64,000 nt of DNA from Topomyia yanbarensis (GCF_030247195.1 NC_080672.1:304885115-304949114); one strand, 5' to 3'. Shown: positions 42,718 through 55,200, counted from the stretch's first letter. Notes: generated by a model from the sequence alone, not told the origin. Translations and numbers: made by a program.

Positions 42718-43450
42718 TCAAAGTTCGTTTCCTTTCAATGATTCGTATATCGCCTTGAAATCCACAAACAAATGGAGTCCGTAAGTTGTATTCCAGGAAA
42801 TTGCCCAGAATTTGTCGCATCTGGTCTGTCGTTGTTCGTTCTTCTCAAAACCCGCTTTGGTATGCGCCGACAAAGTATTCAGCCAAGGGATGTCAAACAA
42901 AATACGGAAAAGTATTTTGTAGGTGCATTTAGGATCGTTGAGCCTTGAGCTTGTGATCCTTTTGAAGAAAGTGCATAGAAGACCATCCAACCAATGCAAT
43001 TGTCCATCATCTCCAAACCTCAATCTGTATGTGGTTACATGTTTGTCCGTTCAGGAACAACTCAAAATGCTCCTTCCACCTGGAAGTAACTCCTGTGTGA
43101 TCGTCAGCGGTCGTCAATCATCATCGGCATCGGGGTACTTTTTCTCCCTTCGTGCGTCGTTCTTAGTAAAGTTTCCATCTGCCTCAGCGAGGACCTTTTC
43201 ATCGTGTCAAGATTTTTTATGTTGATTTTTTTCTCGGCTGCCCGCAGCTTACCATATCATGCTTTGACGTGTAGCCGTTGCAAGAATTCAGTTTCTAGCC
43301 TGATTTCTCTCGTTCTCATCACTCTTTGGTACTCAGCATCGAAACGGCCGTTCTGCTGGTTTCCCCGTATGATATGCAACACTTATGTGGGTGTTGTGCT
43401 GAACGCCTCATAGGCCTGATACCACGATGCGTTTTGGTTATGTCTTGGTG
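42718..43450 (-). pseudogene. RTE-like non-LTR reverse-transcriptase fragment
   Basis: Read on the minus strand from 43450: NGRFDAEYQRVM, LRAAEKKINIKNLD, then SRWKEHFELFLNGQ (the linker typical of RTE-type ORFs). Further on come DPKCTYKILFRILF, RQTRCDKFWAI, and LHLFVDFKAIYESLKGNEL, which is the RT block with the first catalytic Asp (VDFKA). Numerous frame breaks. Assignment to RTE rather than a relative is by motif memory. Confidence 0.65.
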
Positions 43451-44450
43451 GCCGATCTTCAATTAGTTCGTCAAGCTTTGGAACATAATCCTCGACAAAA
43501 TCAGCCTACAGTCGCTATAGGTATGTTCAATTGCGTGGTTCTCACGTCTGCAACTGGTTGTGCAGGAATGTTTCGCTATTCAGGTGTCTTCCGAATATTC
43601 TTCCGTGAAAAGCAGGCTGCAGATAGCCACGGCTCTGACCAAGGAGTTTTTATTCTCAGGTGATACGATCCTCTAAAACGCCGATCAGCCATGTTGGATT
43701 TAGAAACGACAGCTAATAACATTGTTTATTGCTTGTGGCACTAAAAACTGGATTCTAACTGCACTGCGCACTTAACATTCTTCCATTAAATTCTTCTCAT
43801 AGACCGGTTAGTTCGACTGGTCTGTCTATGAAAGTACCATCTCTATCACGCTGTCATTTTTCTTCCCCGCAGTCTGCTGCACGCTTACCTCACTCCTCAC
43901 CTAGTTACTGCCAAAGACGAATCACCTTATAACTCTAAGCACTTTGGCTCTGACTGCAGAGAGATTTATCAACCTTAGGCCATTTTCGTTGGTGGTTGAC
44001 TGTAGGCTCTCCATGACAGTACCGGACGAAAAAAAACTTCCGGCCTGTGTATTTGTTTACCCGTAGGCGCTACAGTTAACGAATTTTCCCTTTATCCTCT
44101 ACATGCAGATAATGTCACTCACCGAGATCTATTTTATGATCCGTCTCTGCTCCTTACCAAGCACTGTTCTGCATTCTCCTCGCTACAGCAGTAGCTGTGG
44201 TACTTGAACGAGGTAGCCGACGTTAGGTTTACAGTGCGGAATTCTCGTTCATCTTTACGCCGGAGCCATCTAACTTCCTGAAGGGTTGAAATTTTCACCT
44301 CCGCTTTTTGCAGCTCAGAGCATGTAGGGCGGCTTTGGCAGGATCCAACAGAGTTCTGTCAGTTCGGTTTCTCATCTCGCTCAGTTCAGACGCTAGAAAT
44401 CGCTCCGCTGCTATTTGCAAAGGCAAACATTGATTCCTTCTACCTAGTGT
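43451..44450. other. Unannotated spacer
   Basis: Open frames up to about 78 codons, none with recognisable domains. Confidence 0.3.
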
Positions 44451-44493
44451 GTGAAACGTGAACAAACAGTGAGTGACAATACAAAGCAAGAGT

Positions 44494-45295
44494 ATGTCCC
44501 GTTGCGGGCAAACTGTGTTGCTGATACATGACCTGGCACCACGTACTCATTCATCCGTTATCAAAAAAAATCATGTCAAAATACGGAGAGGTGAATAGTG
44601 TTACGGAAGATACTTGGAGGAACTTCTTACTAGGACTCCGCAACGGTGTTCGTGTGGTGAGAATGCGTCCGACAAAACCTATTCCCTCTTATTTGACTTT
44701 CTTATGCACATCACCTAAAGGTGTTGAATATTCTCAACGAAAACTAATCACGTACCCAGGGCAGATTCCTACATGTCAATATTGTGATCAGCCGCTACAC
44801 CACGGGAAACATTGCGCAGATACCTCTAAGGAAATTCCACGTGATATGACCAAAGCCGGTATACAGTCGTCGTATGCTAAACCACAACTGGTTGGTAAAC
44901 CAACGACTGCGGACCGGGCATTCACTAACCCCAGCTCAACAACGATCGAACCCAGTACCACTAAACCAACTGCCATTACCAACATCGAAGTAACAACGAT
45001 TACAGCAAATGTTTCCAAACCAACAACCAGCACCACCAATAAGGAATCAAATACCGATGAAGAAGGATTTACAATAGCGACCCGTAAGCACAAACAACAA
45101 ATAAGAACATCTGACCGTGAGCAACACGAATGCATTACCGATGACGACATGGACATAAACGAAAACACGAGAGAAGACGAACCGAATGACCCCCAAGGTG
45201 CGGCAGACAACACACCTAACATTTCACCACCAAGGAAGAGGATCTCAACACGCAACAGTAAGATGCGTCAACAAGACCGGACGAACAGACTGTAG
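44494..45295 (+). pseudogene. Gag-like ORF1 of a non-LTR element (ORF1 only), one frameshift
   Basis: The upstream frame from 44494 (GQTVLLIHDLAPRTHSSVIK) passes through an 8-A run at 44564 and continues in the frame of MSKYGEVNSVTEDTW, so the run probably gained or lost a base. The product has the pattern of mosquito LINE gag proteins: YGEV, GLRNGVRVVRMRPTKPIPSY, LITYPGQIPTCQYCDQPLHH with one CCHC-like knuckle (C-x2-C-x4-H-x3-C). A Thr/Ser-rich tail with an acidic patch (DDDMDINE) follows, ending at the stop at 45293-45295. The frame downstream of the A-run is 255 codons. Confidence 0.7.
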
Positions 45296-45402
45296 ATATT
45301 TTTTTTCTATTTTTACATATTGTAAAAACACGGAAGATCCACGGCTCAGTTGTGCTAACGCATTGAGCCGTGTGAAATATATTTAAAATTAAAAAAAAAA
45401 CA
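45296..45402 (+). terminator. 3' UTR of the ORF1-only element: hairpin plus poly(A)
   Basis: About 50 bases after the ORF1 stop, CACGGCTCAGTTGTGCTAAC and the partner GCATTGAGCCGTG form a 9-bp stem (CACGGCTCA with TGAGCCGTG; 45338-45346 and 45364-45372). It is followed by AATATATTTAAAATT and a run of ten A. A 3' hairpin next to the tail is what the RT of many LINEs recognises. No ORF2 lies between ORF1 and the tail. Confidence 0.65.
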
Positions 45403-46035
45403 GGGTTCTGTAGTTCCAAGTAGCAAATTTCCAATCAGTTCTAGCCAAACATGTCAAATGGTCCTAAGTGAAAATGACAGTTTCTCTTTGTGTACTTTCT
45501 CTTTCGCTAATAACTCGTCCGTTTATACGTTTGTTCATTAACTCTTAGCATAATATGCTAGTCGAAATCAGCGTTTTTCGCTATATCCAGAAACAATATT
45601 GAAAAGTTTTATGCTGACGCCCTAATAATCGAAAGAGATCGCTCTCATTTGCGTGGTCTTTGCCGAGGGTTCCATCTTGTATCTACTGTTAATTTATCAT
45701 GGTGGAATGATTGTTGGTTCGGCCTGCCGCCTTACCAGGAACGCTACATCTAGCCTCGTGACAAGACAGCCAATTTGAATATAGCTGAGGAATAGGGTGT
45801 CGCAAAATGACATGTTAAAATAGTCTACTACTCACTACTAGCTCACTACTTAAATGAAAGGTGTGTTAGAATTCAATTATTTCATTCATTTTTATTTGGG
45901 TATCAACTTTGACAGCCACGAAAGAAAGAAATTCCGTAAAGAGAAATATGGCAACATTGCCATTAGCAGGCTGAAGCCAATGTATCGATAGAGAAACGCA
46001 GCGTAAAGTATAGAGTAGGGCTGGTAGAGAAGTGA
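45403..46035. other. Unannotated spacer
   Basis: No gene recognised. The right end is the target site of a hAT-type MITE. Confidence 0.3.
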
Positions 46036-46497
46036 ACTGTATCCAAGGGGTGAGTCGCTTAGAATAATGTGCCATACACGCTGTATCACCTACGATAACA
46101 CGATATAAGATTACGATTCACAGTAATTCACGATCATTTCACTCGTTACCACAATGTGTGGCACAATGAGGCACACTTCTGACAACTAAAAAACTGTCAA
46201 CAAAGCGTAGTTAAATAATCATAGCAACCATTGCTCTTGCTTTATTGAGATATCTGACGTTTAAAATACTACCGCCCTCCCCTCAAGCCCAGAAGCGGTT
46301 TGTTTTCCTCCCAATTCGCCGTGCAATCGATTTGTTTTCCTCCCAATTCAAACGTCAAAACGGCACAATACCAACGCAGCTGGATAAGTCTATTGAACAT
46401 CATGGCACATCGTGGCACATTGCGGCACAAGCTACCACGCTGTTTGTTTGTGAGCACAATGCGATTTGTGCTAAGCGACTCACCCCTTGACTGTATC
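46036..46497. mobile_element. hAT-type MITE (446 bp) with 8-bp target-site duplication
   Basis: The element 46044-46489 has inverted ends CAAGGGGTGAGTCGCTTAG and CTAAGCGACTCACCCCTTG, perfect over 19 bp, flanked by the exact 8-bp duplication ACTGTATC (46036-46043 and 46490-46497). An 8-bp duplication and CA(A/G)GGGTG-like ends are hallmarks of hAT transposons. Inside it has several TGGCACA/TGTGCCA subterminal motifs (near 46071, 46157, 46400-46430), likely transposase-binding repeats. No transposase frame. Confidence 0.9.
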
Positions 46498-46499
46498 TT

Positions 46500-46797
46500 A
46501 CTTTCGATTGTCGATAAAGGTTGTAGTAAATACAAGTATTTCGAAATAGAAAAATTTTGTTTTCGGTTTGCTGGATGGTGGTTACACCTCCAGCATTTTT
46601 GAAAGGTTCTAGTTTCTCTTGGTGAAGGTTTTCACGGAGAAACTATCCGCTCGGAAAAGATTTCTTGAAGGAAACTATCCTCAAGAAATCTTTCTATTCG
46701 TATCGTTGTTATTTTCAGGTGGTTGGTTGAAGGATTCTTGGTGAGAGGTTTTCTCACGGGAATCCATCTCATTTTGTACTGCATATCTCTCAACAGG
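46500..46797 (+). repeat. Probable 5' LTR (3' part) of a copia-type element
   Basis: The sequence ends CATATCTCTCAACA, directly followed by a copia-type primer-binding site. CA is the usual LTR end. I could not find the LTR's 5' end or a second LTR, so the extent is a guess. Confidence 0.4.
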
Positions 46798-46812
46798 TTA
46801 TGGGCACAGATT
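46797..46812 (+). promoter_or_regulatory. Candidate primer-binding site of the copia-type element
   Basis: GGTTATGGGCACAG resembles the copia primer-binding site, which pairs with an internal fragment of initiator methionine tRNA (established for Drosophila copia, GGTTATGGGC...). It lies between the presumed LTR end and the gag start at 46937. Confidence 0.5.
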
Positions 46813-46936
46813 CACATTGAACCTGTATATTTGTTTCTGACAGAGTTTTCTGTTGAACATTTGTAGAGTTCTGAATAGGCATTTCGAATTTTTGTTTTGA
46901 AAATAACGTTTACATCTTCGACAGATTGGCATAGCA

Positions 46937-47970
46937 ATGGACAACCGAATTAGAAGAGTGGCTGTTCCTATCTTCAAAAGAGATGAAAAATCTTTTCCCT
47001 TTTGGGTGAAAAGAATGGAACTACACCTCAAACAAGAAGGTCTTCTTCATACATTAACAGTAAACGAATTTTTGGTTGGCACTCGAGGATGATGCAATGG
47101 CACATGTTATTTCCTGCAAATATGCAAAAGAAATTATGTGCCGAGTGCGAGACATCTTTCAACCAAAAGGGGCTGTCACAATGATTGGACTTCGCAAAAA
47201 GTTGTACACGTTGGGGTCTTCGCGTTCTGCATCGCTGAAGAAATTATACGATGCCCACGAAGAACTCGTTCGACAACTGGAAGGTATGGGAGAGGCAATT
47301 ACTACAGTTGAACGTATAAACACGCTACTCGTCGTTATCCCTAGTGAGTTTAAACATATACTTGGAGCGCTGTCAGTGATGAAAAAAACGAATTTGAAAA
47401 CATGAGTTTAGAGCAAGTGAAAAGATCATTCTTAGATGCAGAAGTTAGCAAGCCGAAGGATGGAGTACCGTCACGGCAAAATTTAGCGTTACTAGGACGT
47501 AAAAAGAATTTGCTGTGCTATGAATGTGGTAAAATGGGTCATAAAAAGCGGAACTGCTTCAAACTGAAGCAAAAGAAGAAGTCGTATCAGCACAGAGAGA
47601 AGATTGAGACTGCGAACGTTGCTTTATCACGCCAGAAGGGAGCATTTATGGTATCTACCTGTAGATAGGCTCGATCGGACATAGATAAAAGCAACTAATG
47701 CGGAACAGGAAGCAAATTTGCTTGATGGTAGGCGTGACCAAAAGGTGCGGCAAATGGATTTACGTCAGACGCCCGTCAAATTCCTTTACTACCTAGGTTC
47801 AGGGGCTGCGCAGCACATGATAAGGGACATGTCAGCATTCTCAGAGCTGTGGGAAATAGAGAAAAAGCGAATTGCGACTGCAAAGAACAACATCGAGACC
47901 GCTCTTATAATCCAAAACTTGTGCAAACTAACTCACCAAACTTCTCCATTTGGATATTCAGAAAAATAAA
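46937..47970 (+). pseudogene. Ty1/copia gag and protease remnant
   Basis: The frame starts at 46937 (MDNRIRRVAVPIFKRDEKSF, PFWVKRMELHLKQEGL). A gap or frameshift near 47075 leads to ALEDDAMAHVISCKYAKEIM and the UBN2-type gag core (LRKKLYTLGSSRSASLKKLY, LVRQLEGMGEAITTVERI). After another break at 47402 comes the zinc knuckle CYECGKMGHKKRNC. 47718-47969 shows a protease start (FLYYLGSGAAQHMI, where copia proteases have D in D-S-G-A; here L-G-S-G-A, so the catalytic Asp is lost). Integrase, RT and the 3' LTR are missing. A dead fragment. Confidence 0.78.
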
Positions 47971-48921
47971 AAATACTGGAATAAAATCTTAAACAGTTCA
48001 GGAGCATTTCAACAAGCATGAATTTGAAATTTTACCCAAAATCGACCCATTTTTTCAAAAAATCAAAATTCGCCACCAGTAGGGAGCGTTTTAGCAAAAC
48101 ACTCGGAAGAAGAAAGTGGACCTAGTACCCTAACCTTTCATTGAAGAAGTGAGCCCGATGACTTTTGTAACATGATATTATTTTGGGATACCCTACTGAG
48201 GAAGCACCAAATAAGGATAATTGGATAAAGCAGAGAGAATATGAAGTAGGACTTACGTCTTTCTTTACTCTATTGGGTGTAATTTCAATATTTTCAAAAC
48301 GGAAACGTTACGTTTCCTTTGAACCTTGACCACTCGTCCAATTAAACGAATTGATAATCTTGTTTTACAAATCGAAAGGAAAACGGATTGTTTTCACTGA
48401 ATATACCGTACCCCACCTACGGGTCGAGAGACGTCGAGGATTGCGGAAGACCCAAAACTTTCTTCTCATTTCGCTCAAATTAAGGAATATTGTTCGTCAA
48501 TAAACATTTATTAAAAATAAATCTCGTTCTAGACATCTACAACGTTAGGTTTACGAACATGCAACGATTACAATTAATACCAGTTAATTGTTTTTTTTGC
48601 GGACAGACCGACTTGTCCCTATGAATTGGTATTAATACTAGTTTTTCGTAAGACACTTTGTTGACTTGTTATTTGATTTCAACTATTAACTATAACATAG
48701 CTAAGAATGAATTTGAAGTGTAACCTACTGTCACGTGTTCACTGTAAATAAAACTCGTGTATGTCGACTGTTAATAGTTCAGCACACTGTTACATTTTGG
48801 CAGAGTTAGTGTTGATCCACTCTAGGACTGTGGAAACGTATTTAAGTCATAATGAGAAAAAACATACAAGGCACTTTACTCCTATGAAGGCGTCGAATCC
48901 GAAAATTCCACTGCACAACGC
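47971..48921. other. Ilk 3' flank, may include its 3' UTR
   Basis: No coding domain. On the minus strand an AATAAA hexamer lies at about 48507-48512, some 410 bases after the Ilk stop codon, a plausible polyadenylation signal. Not proven. Confidence 0.35.
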
Positions 48922-49299
48922 CTAGCGCTTCATCTTTTCGAGGATTGGTATGATCATGTCGAACTTGGGACGTTTACCCGGATCCTCATTCATGCAAATC
49001 TTGATCAGCTTACTCAAATGTGGCGACGTTCCGGGTGGAATCGTAACGCGAAGCCCCTCAGTTGCGATTCGCATTCCCACTTCCATTGGCGATAGTTCCG
49101 TGAAGGGAACCTCCCTGGTTGCCAACTCCCAAATGCAAATGGCAAAGCACCACATATCGCAGGCCTCCCAGTTACGATCGCTGCGCTTCTTCTGCAGCAT
49201 CTCCGGACTCATCCAGGCCGGCTGATAAACACGGCCTCGCTCCTGGAAGGAGAACTTCGCATCTGCCATGTTGATGCGGGCCGTCAGATCGTCGTCAAT
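48922..49299 (-). CDS. Ilk: Ilk coding exon 5 (kinase C-lobe)
   Basis: Starts after the acceptor CCCAG at [18 protein letters not shown] and ends at [14 protein letters not shown] with a stop at 48924-48922. Carries [14 protein letters not shown] and the region that binds parvin in known ILKs ([18 protein letters not shown]). Confidence 0.93.
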   Translation of the reverse strand: MDDDLTARINMADAKFSFQERGRVYQPAWMSPEMLQKKRSDRNWEACDMWCFAICIWELATREVPFTELSPMEVGMRIATEGLRVTIPPGTSPHLSKLIKICMNEDPGKRPKFDMIIPILEKMKR

Positions 49300-52200
49300 C
49301 TGGGAATGGTTCAAATTGTTCGAGAAGATTCTAGTGATGTAACAAATTTAGATTCTTACCATGACGTGGAAGCTGTTCAGATGATACTCCGGGATGATTC
49401 TTTCCAGCGAATGGAGGTATGCCATTCCACGCGCCATGTCTAGCGCGAAACGGACGGCTTGGGCCGTATCAACAACAATACCGGCAGCACCATGCAGCAG
49501 ATCATACAGCGATCCCCTTGGCATATACTGACTGATGACAATCATCCGCGGTGGTGCATTGCACGCTCCAATCACTGGCAGAATATTCGGGTGCGAGAAA
49601 ATTCTCAGCTTTGGAAATTCCTCGTTGAAATCCCGACTAACGCGTGAGTTACATTCCCTGATCGACAGTATCTTGGCCACGATGTCATTATTTTGCCATC
49701 TACCCCGCCAGGTTTCTCCACCCGGGGTGATAGCCAGCTTGGTGTGCAGCATTAGATCCTGAATGTTAATACCCTTGTAGCGGGATAGCGTAGCATCCCG
49801 GGAGCGTGTCTTCATTCCCAACCAGCTCTGATCCTTGAAACTGATCTTCTTCAGCTCCTGCCCACTTTCGACTGCCAAATTGTGCAAACTGGAAGGGTTA
49901 AGTTGTACAGTTTGATTCGTCAAATTAAAGCGTTAAATTAATAAATAATTACCGAGTAGCCAATACGGACTTTGCCTTGTCCAGTGGGGTATCGCCATCC
50001 TTGTTGGCTAACGAAACCAACGCACCATTATTGACCAGCTCTTCGGTGATCGGCTGGTAGCCCCAGAAGCAAGCATAGTGAAGTGGTGTGTTTCCGTGTT
50101 CGTTGGCCGCGTTGACGTCCGATCGATGGCGGATTAGCTAAAAGTGTTCAATAGGAATTAAAAATGCATCTGCTTTGTCTGTCATCTATTCCGGCGATTG
50201 AAAGAGCCTCGAACTAAGGAAAGTTTCTAGTACATCTACAATACGTGTTGGTACACATACATTATTGCTTTCGGGTGTACATTAAATTGTGTAGATATAG
50301 ATTAGCTGTGGCTTCCCACATAATCATCTGCGAAGGACTAAGGATCTTCCTGAATATCTCGATGATAAATGACTGATTTAAAAAGCTTGGGTTTTTGCCG
50401 ATTCCTTCGAATAAATTTTGCACGCTATCTGATACCGAAACAAATTCCAATTTTTCAGGTGAATTGTACAAAGAGTTCCTTTTTCGTATGCTTCAAATTT
50501 CATATGGAGAGTCTTTTTAGTCCAAAAGCTGTTGTAAAGCTAAACAATCCCTGATTCATTTGACGATCATGTATAATTTAACGTCATCAGTGTAAAATAT
50601 ACGACAACCGGGTTGTAATATTGTAGATAGATCGTTGATAAAGAGTGTGAATAAGAGTGGGCCTAAATTACTTCTTTGAGGAACACCCGAGTTGTTCGAA
50701 AATGGAGCAGAGAACACACATCTAATTTTTACTACAAGTTGTCGATCTCTCAGATACGATTCGAGCCAACCAATCAAATCCATAGACATTATTATTAACT
50801 TCAACCGTTCCGGAAGTATTGCGTGGTCAACTCTGTCAAATACTGATTTCAAGTCGGTATATACCGTATCGATCTGAACACCGGCGTCCATGTTACGTAA
50901 ATAGAATGAAATGAGCTGAGCGAGATTCATGGAGGTTGTTCTTCTTGGGATGAAGCCATGTTGGAAATGCAGCAAGCTTCTCGTAACTGTCAGTATTCAC
51001 ACCTGATGTTGTAGGAAGTGACTCAATTTTCGATTTACCGAAAATCCGAGAAAGGAGTGGAAATTATCTACACGATTTGATCAAAAAGAGTGGGAATTTA
51101 CATTCTAGCAAAGTGCACACAATTAAATCCAATTTTGTAGGGTAAATTGGGGCAAATCCGACCTAGTAAATGGTTTTGGCTGTAATATGCTCATTTTACA
51201 TCGGATCAAGTCTTTTCATATACCAAATTAAAGGTTAGATTTCTGGGCAACTTTCTATATATAGCTTTTCATTCGCATCTTGGGAAAATTTTGAGATACA
51301 AGCGTTTTACGAAAACGTTCATTTTTGCTGCTTTCAAAAATGGTGGGGTAAACCTGACCGCTTATGTTTTTGGTTGATTTAGTACAGATATTACCCAATT
51401 TTTATAGTTTTTCAATGATAAATCAACAAATGTTATGTTATTGAATTGTAGCATGGAGAAAATGGAATTCAATGTCAATCTTGGAATGTCAAGATCACGA
51501 GCAGTAGCATGTAGATATTCCCACTTGCATCGGCGCAATCGCTCGACGAATACTATATTCATCACGTTTTTGTGTCTTTCGTTTGTAATTATGAACCATA
51601 ATAAATAATAACATTAAAAATATATTTCAATTTGATAAATAAATATTTTCTTGGCAAAAAAGCGGTCGGATTTACCCCACTATTTAGAGGTCGGATTTGC
51701 CCCACCGCGTAATTTATCATTACGATGTAATTAAATAAAATTATGAAAAAAGTTGGACTAAATTCATCTATGCAACTTTGTAGGACTTTAATCAATGAAT
51801 CTAAATTCACTTACGTTTTTATGCAATCACGTTAATAATCAGAAATATCTTGTAGCCAATGATGCACAAAAATTAAATCAAAAGTTGTAAAAACATAATT
51901 ATTGTCGTTTGAGCATCCCAATGTAGACTAATAAAATGCTGTCATACCACCATTATGATTATTTTCGATGCTCTACACGACAACACTGATATTAGTTCGC
52001 GTAGTGCTTCCGAATCGCGATAACAGAGGGGGGTCGGGTTTACCCAACGGTCGGATTTGCCCCCCCCCCCTTACCCTACTATCACTTATTCAAAATTGAA
52101 TTAATAAATAGAAGAACCGCTAGAGAGTGCAACTTCTAGACGTTTAAATGGTCAAAGGTGATATACTTATGATCAGATAACGACGGTGCGAGTTCGTTAT

Positions 52201-55200
52201 CTGAGTTACCTCAAATTATTTTTTGCATCACTGCCGATTATGAATGGAAACCCATTTCTGCCTGCGACTGTGACAGCACAAATATCGCGCTTTGTGAGGT
52301 CGGATACATGCGCCATCTCAAAGGTCCTGTGCCAGGACCAGAGGCTCCGGGTTTTTGGGGACCAAGCACTTAGGATGAATATAAAACCATTCTATAGATT
52401 GTACACAAAATAATTGCACTCAATTGTTCATAACTTTTTAGTGTGTTTCTAACAATACATCAGTAGCAGCTCAAAATCGCACATTACACCTATCCCATGT
52501 GATCAAGATGTTTAAAAAGCATCAGAGCGGCAGGAAACGAGGCTCTGCTTGACTATTGAACCAATTCAAAGCCATTACTCCAACATTTCAATTCAAGTTA
52601 CAATTTATTTTTAAAAACAACCTGATGAAACGTTTGGTATACCATGTATACAAAGTTTGGAAGGCACTGGGTCTTAGTCAACCAACCAGAAAACCTTGCT
52701 TGGCAAGTGATCTGCGGCTGTGGCAGAATATTGATTTTTTCGTCACATCTGTGATGTTTCACGCTGCGGAACCTCTGATATTTGGTAGAGTAAATATTTT
52801 TTTTAAATAGTTATGTATTGGGGTGTCTTCTCAAAGTGTGCTTCTCACAAGCAGAATATTCTTGTGCAGCTGAAATAATATAAAGTTAATTTTAAAATTT
52901 AGTTTTTTCTTGCTAAATTCAAAATTTTAGTTCATGGCTAAATGACGAAAGCTAAATCATATTATGCGTCGCGGCAACGTGCATCTGGTATTTTTTATAT
53001 TCCAACAGTTTTACATGGATAATGTATTAAACAGTTCTTGTTCAGCTTACTCTCTCGGACCAAAGGTTTGTCCTGTTGTCGTTGACTGTTGCGTTGAAAT
53101 TAATTGTGCCGATCATGTTGATAGATTCGTGTAATTTTTATGTTTCGTTTTGAAAGCAATTTTAAACAAACTTTACGCGACAACAAATGTATTGAACACT
53201 TCTGATATCGAGTGGTGAACATAGTAATGACTGTCTTCGAAACAGCAAAATAGGGATACTGTTATTGTTACTCGAAGCGCAACAATTCACCTTCTACGCC
53301 TTCCCAAGCCAAGCACAATAAACGATTGCTCAAAACATCTGTCTTAATAAATAAAAAAATTAATGCGAGAAAATTGAACGAATCCCAAGGTTATTCGCGC
53401 GGTTAGATTCAAAAGATTATCGATTGAATTCGAAGGTTACCAAATTTGGCCATCTGTAAGCGATGTTGGATATTGATTGAATCTTATCAAGAACATCAAG
53501 AAGCTATCATATCAGGACAAACATTAAACGAAACAGTGTTAATAAACACATGTGCAAACTACCGCAAATATTTCACCCCTTTCCCCCAATGTCTCACAGC
53601 CCCCCCCCCCCCCCACGAGACAAGATTTATCAAGATGGATTTGGTGGTCCTTGGCTGGTATACTTTCGGCCCAAAAATAAACCGATAAACAGCATAACTG
53701 TTTGGTAGGAGCTGACGAGTTACGTTACGAGATTAAAAAAGTCCAGTCAAATAAACTGCGCGTAGTCGCGAATGATTTGAAACAGGCCAACGATTTTGCT
53801 AGCAACAGTCTCTTCACGATAGAGTATCGCGTCTATATCACTTCCCGAAATGTGGAGATTGACGGTGTTGCAAGTGATGCATGTTTAACTGTCGATGTTC
53901 TGATGAATGATGGAGTTGGCCGAGGACCATAACCTTCAATCAGTTAAGATTTTAAAGTGCAAGCAGCTGCACTCAATGTCCATCAAAGATGGGAAGTACT
54001 ATCTATCAGACTCGTTCGCGTGACTTTCGCCAGATTTGCACTTCCGAGCTACGTTGAAGTGGGGAGAGCTTGTCTACCTGTGTGTCTGTTTGTACCGCGG
54101 GTTCCAATTGCAAGTAGCTAGGTCATACGGCACTCTGCTGTAGCAAAAAGCAGAGCCGTAGCGTGCGGTTGACCAGGTTGGCCCCTGCCAACGGCGCCAA
54201 CCTTAGGGAGCGCTAAAATGTTGGTCATCTTTATAAAATAAGTGAAATTAAGTCATAAAATAAGTCAGGATAGGAGTCTCATTCCCAGGTACACACAAAA
54301 TTATCGTTCGAAAGTCAAACTGAAAAAGAAAGCCAAAGTAGACAGCAAAAAAGCACATAACTGAGACTCTATCAAAAGCGCCAGAAGACTACAAGACAAA
54401 ACACTGCAAGTTTCAACAAAAATAGCGAAAACTTTTACAAACTTTTTCAGCTCGTTTTCTTAGTTTAATAGAAACAGGGGGAACGGAAATGTGGTCATGG
54501 GCAATAAAGCAGGCCACCTTTTTAAAGCTGTAGCAAAGATCGTAGAGTAAGATAGATTAATTATCATCGACCAAATAACCGGCATGCCGTACCGTAACAA
54601 TTGAAGTCTTCGGGAAGAGTTTTGCAATATCACAAAGTTGCCAGTTTCCAACCTAGGTCTAACCAATCCTACACTAAGTTGAACCACTTGTTGAAATATC
54701 ACATAAGATTTTCGATGTTCCTGGAAGCGTTGAAAACTCCTTGTTTCTTCTCAATTGTCGAAGACCATGTGCTATTTGTTTCGGATTTGTGGCAGAGCTT
54801 CCTCTTGCTGGTATATTGACGGCCTCTCAGGAGAGAAAATTGACTGAATTGGCTGCTCTGAAAATCTAGCGAAATCGTCTTAGCGCACCAACGACTGCTC
54901 GTTCAGTGGACCGTTTGCGCGACTTCCGGAGGGTTATGAAAGAAAAAAAGGTCTTGCTACAAAGACTCATTTGCATGTAATTAGTGTAATACTGCATACA
55001 TGGAGCGCGGCACAAACAATCGATCATGCCGACGATCCTTGTCGAAGAAGACGCAAAACAGTCTCACCAAAGGTCAGCTGACACTAGTTTGAAGGGACAC
55101 ACAATTTTGTGCGACTGCCATTCAAAATCTTTGCTCACTGGAGCAGGGGGCCTTCGAAACAGCCAATCCCGTCGTTTAGTAGATCCACGAATGCCAAGTT

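Noticed and set aside
44788..45255. Minus-strand 155-codon frame opposite the gag ORF
   Set aside because: It is a hydrophobic shadow (Val/Ser-rich) of the Thr-rich gag tail; the plus strand has the real family motifs.
52186..52810. 75- and 84-codon plus-strand frames in Ilk intron 2
   Set aside because: No recognisable domain and no splice signals linking them to Ilk.
54150..54290. GC-rich repeat beginning CAGAGCCGTAGCGTGCGG as a complete DNA transposon
   Set aside because: It looks like a transposon terminus, but I could not find the other end.
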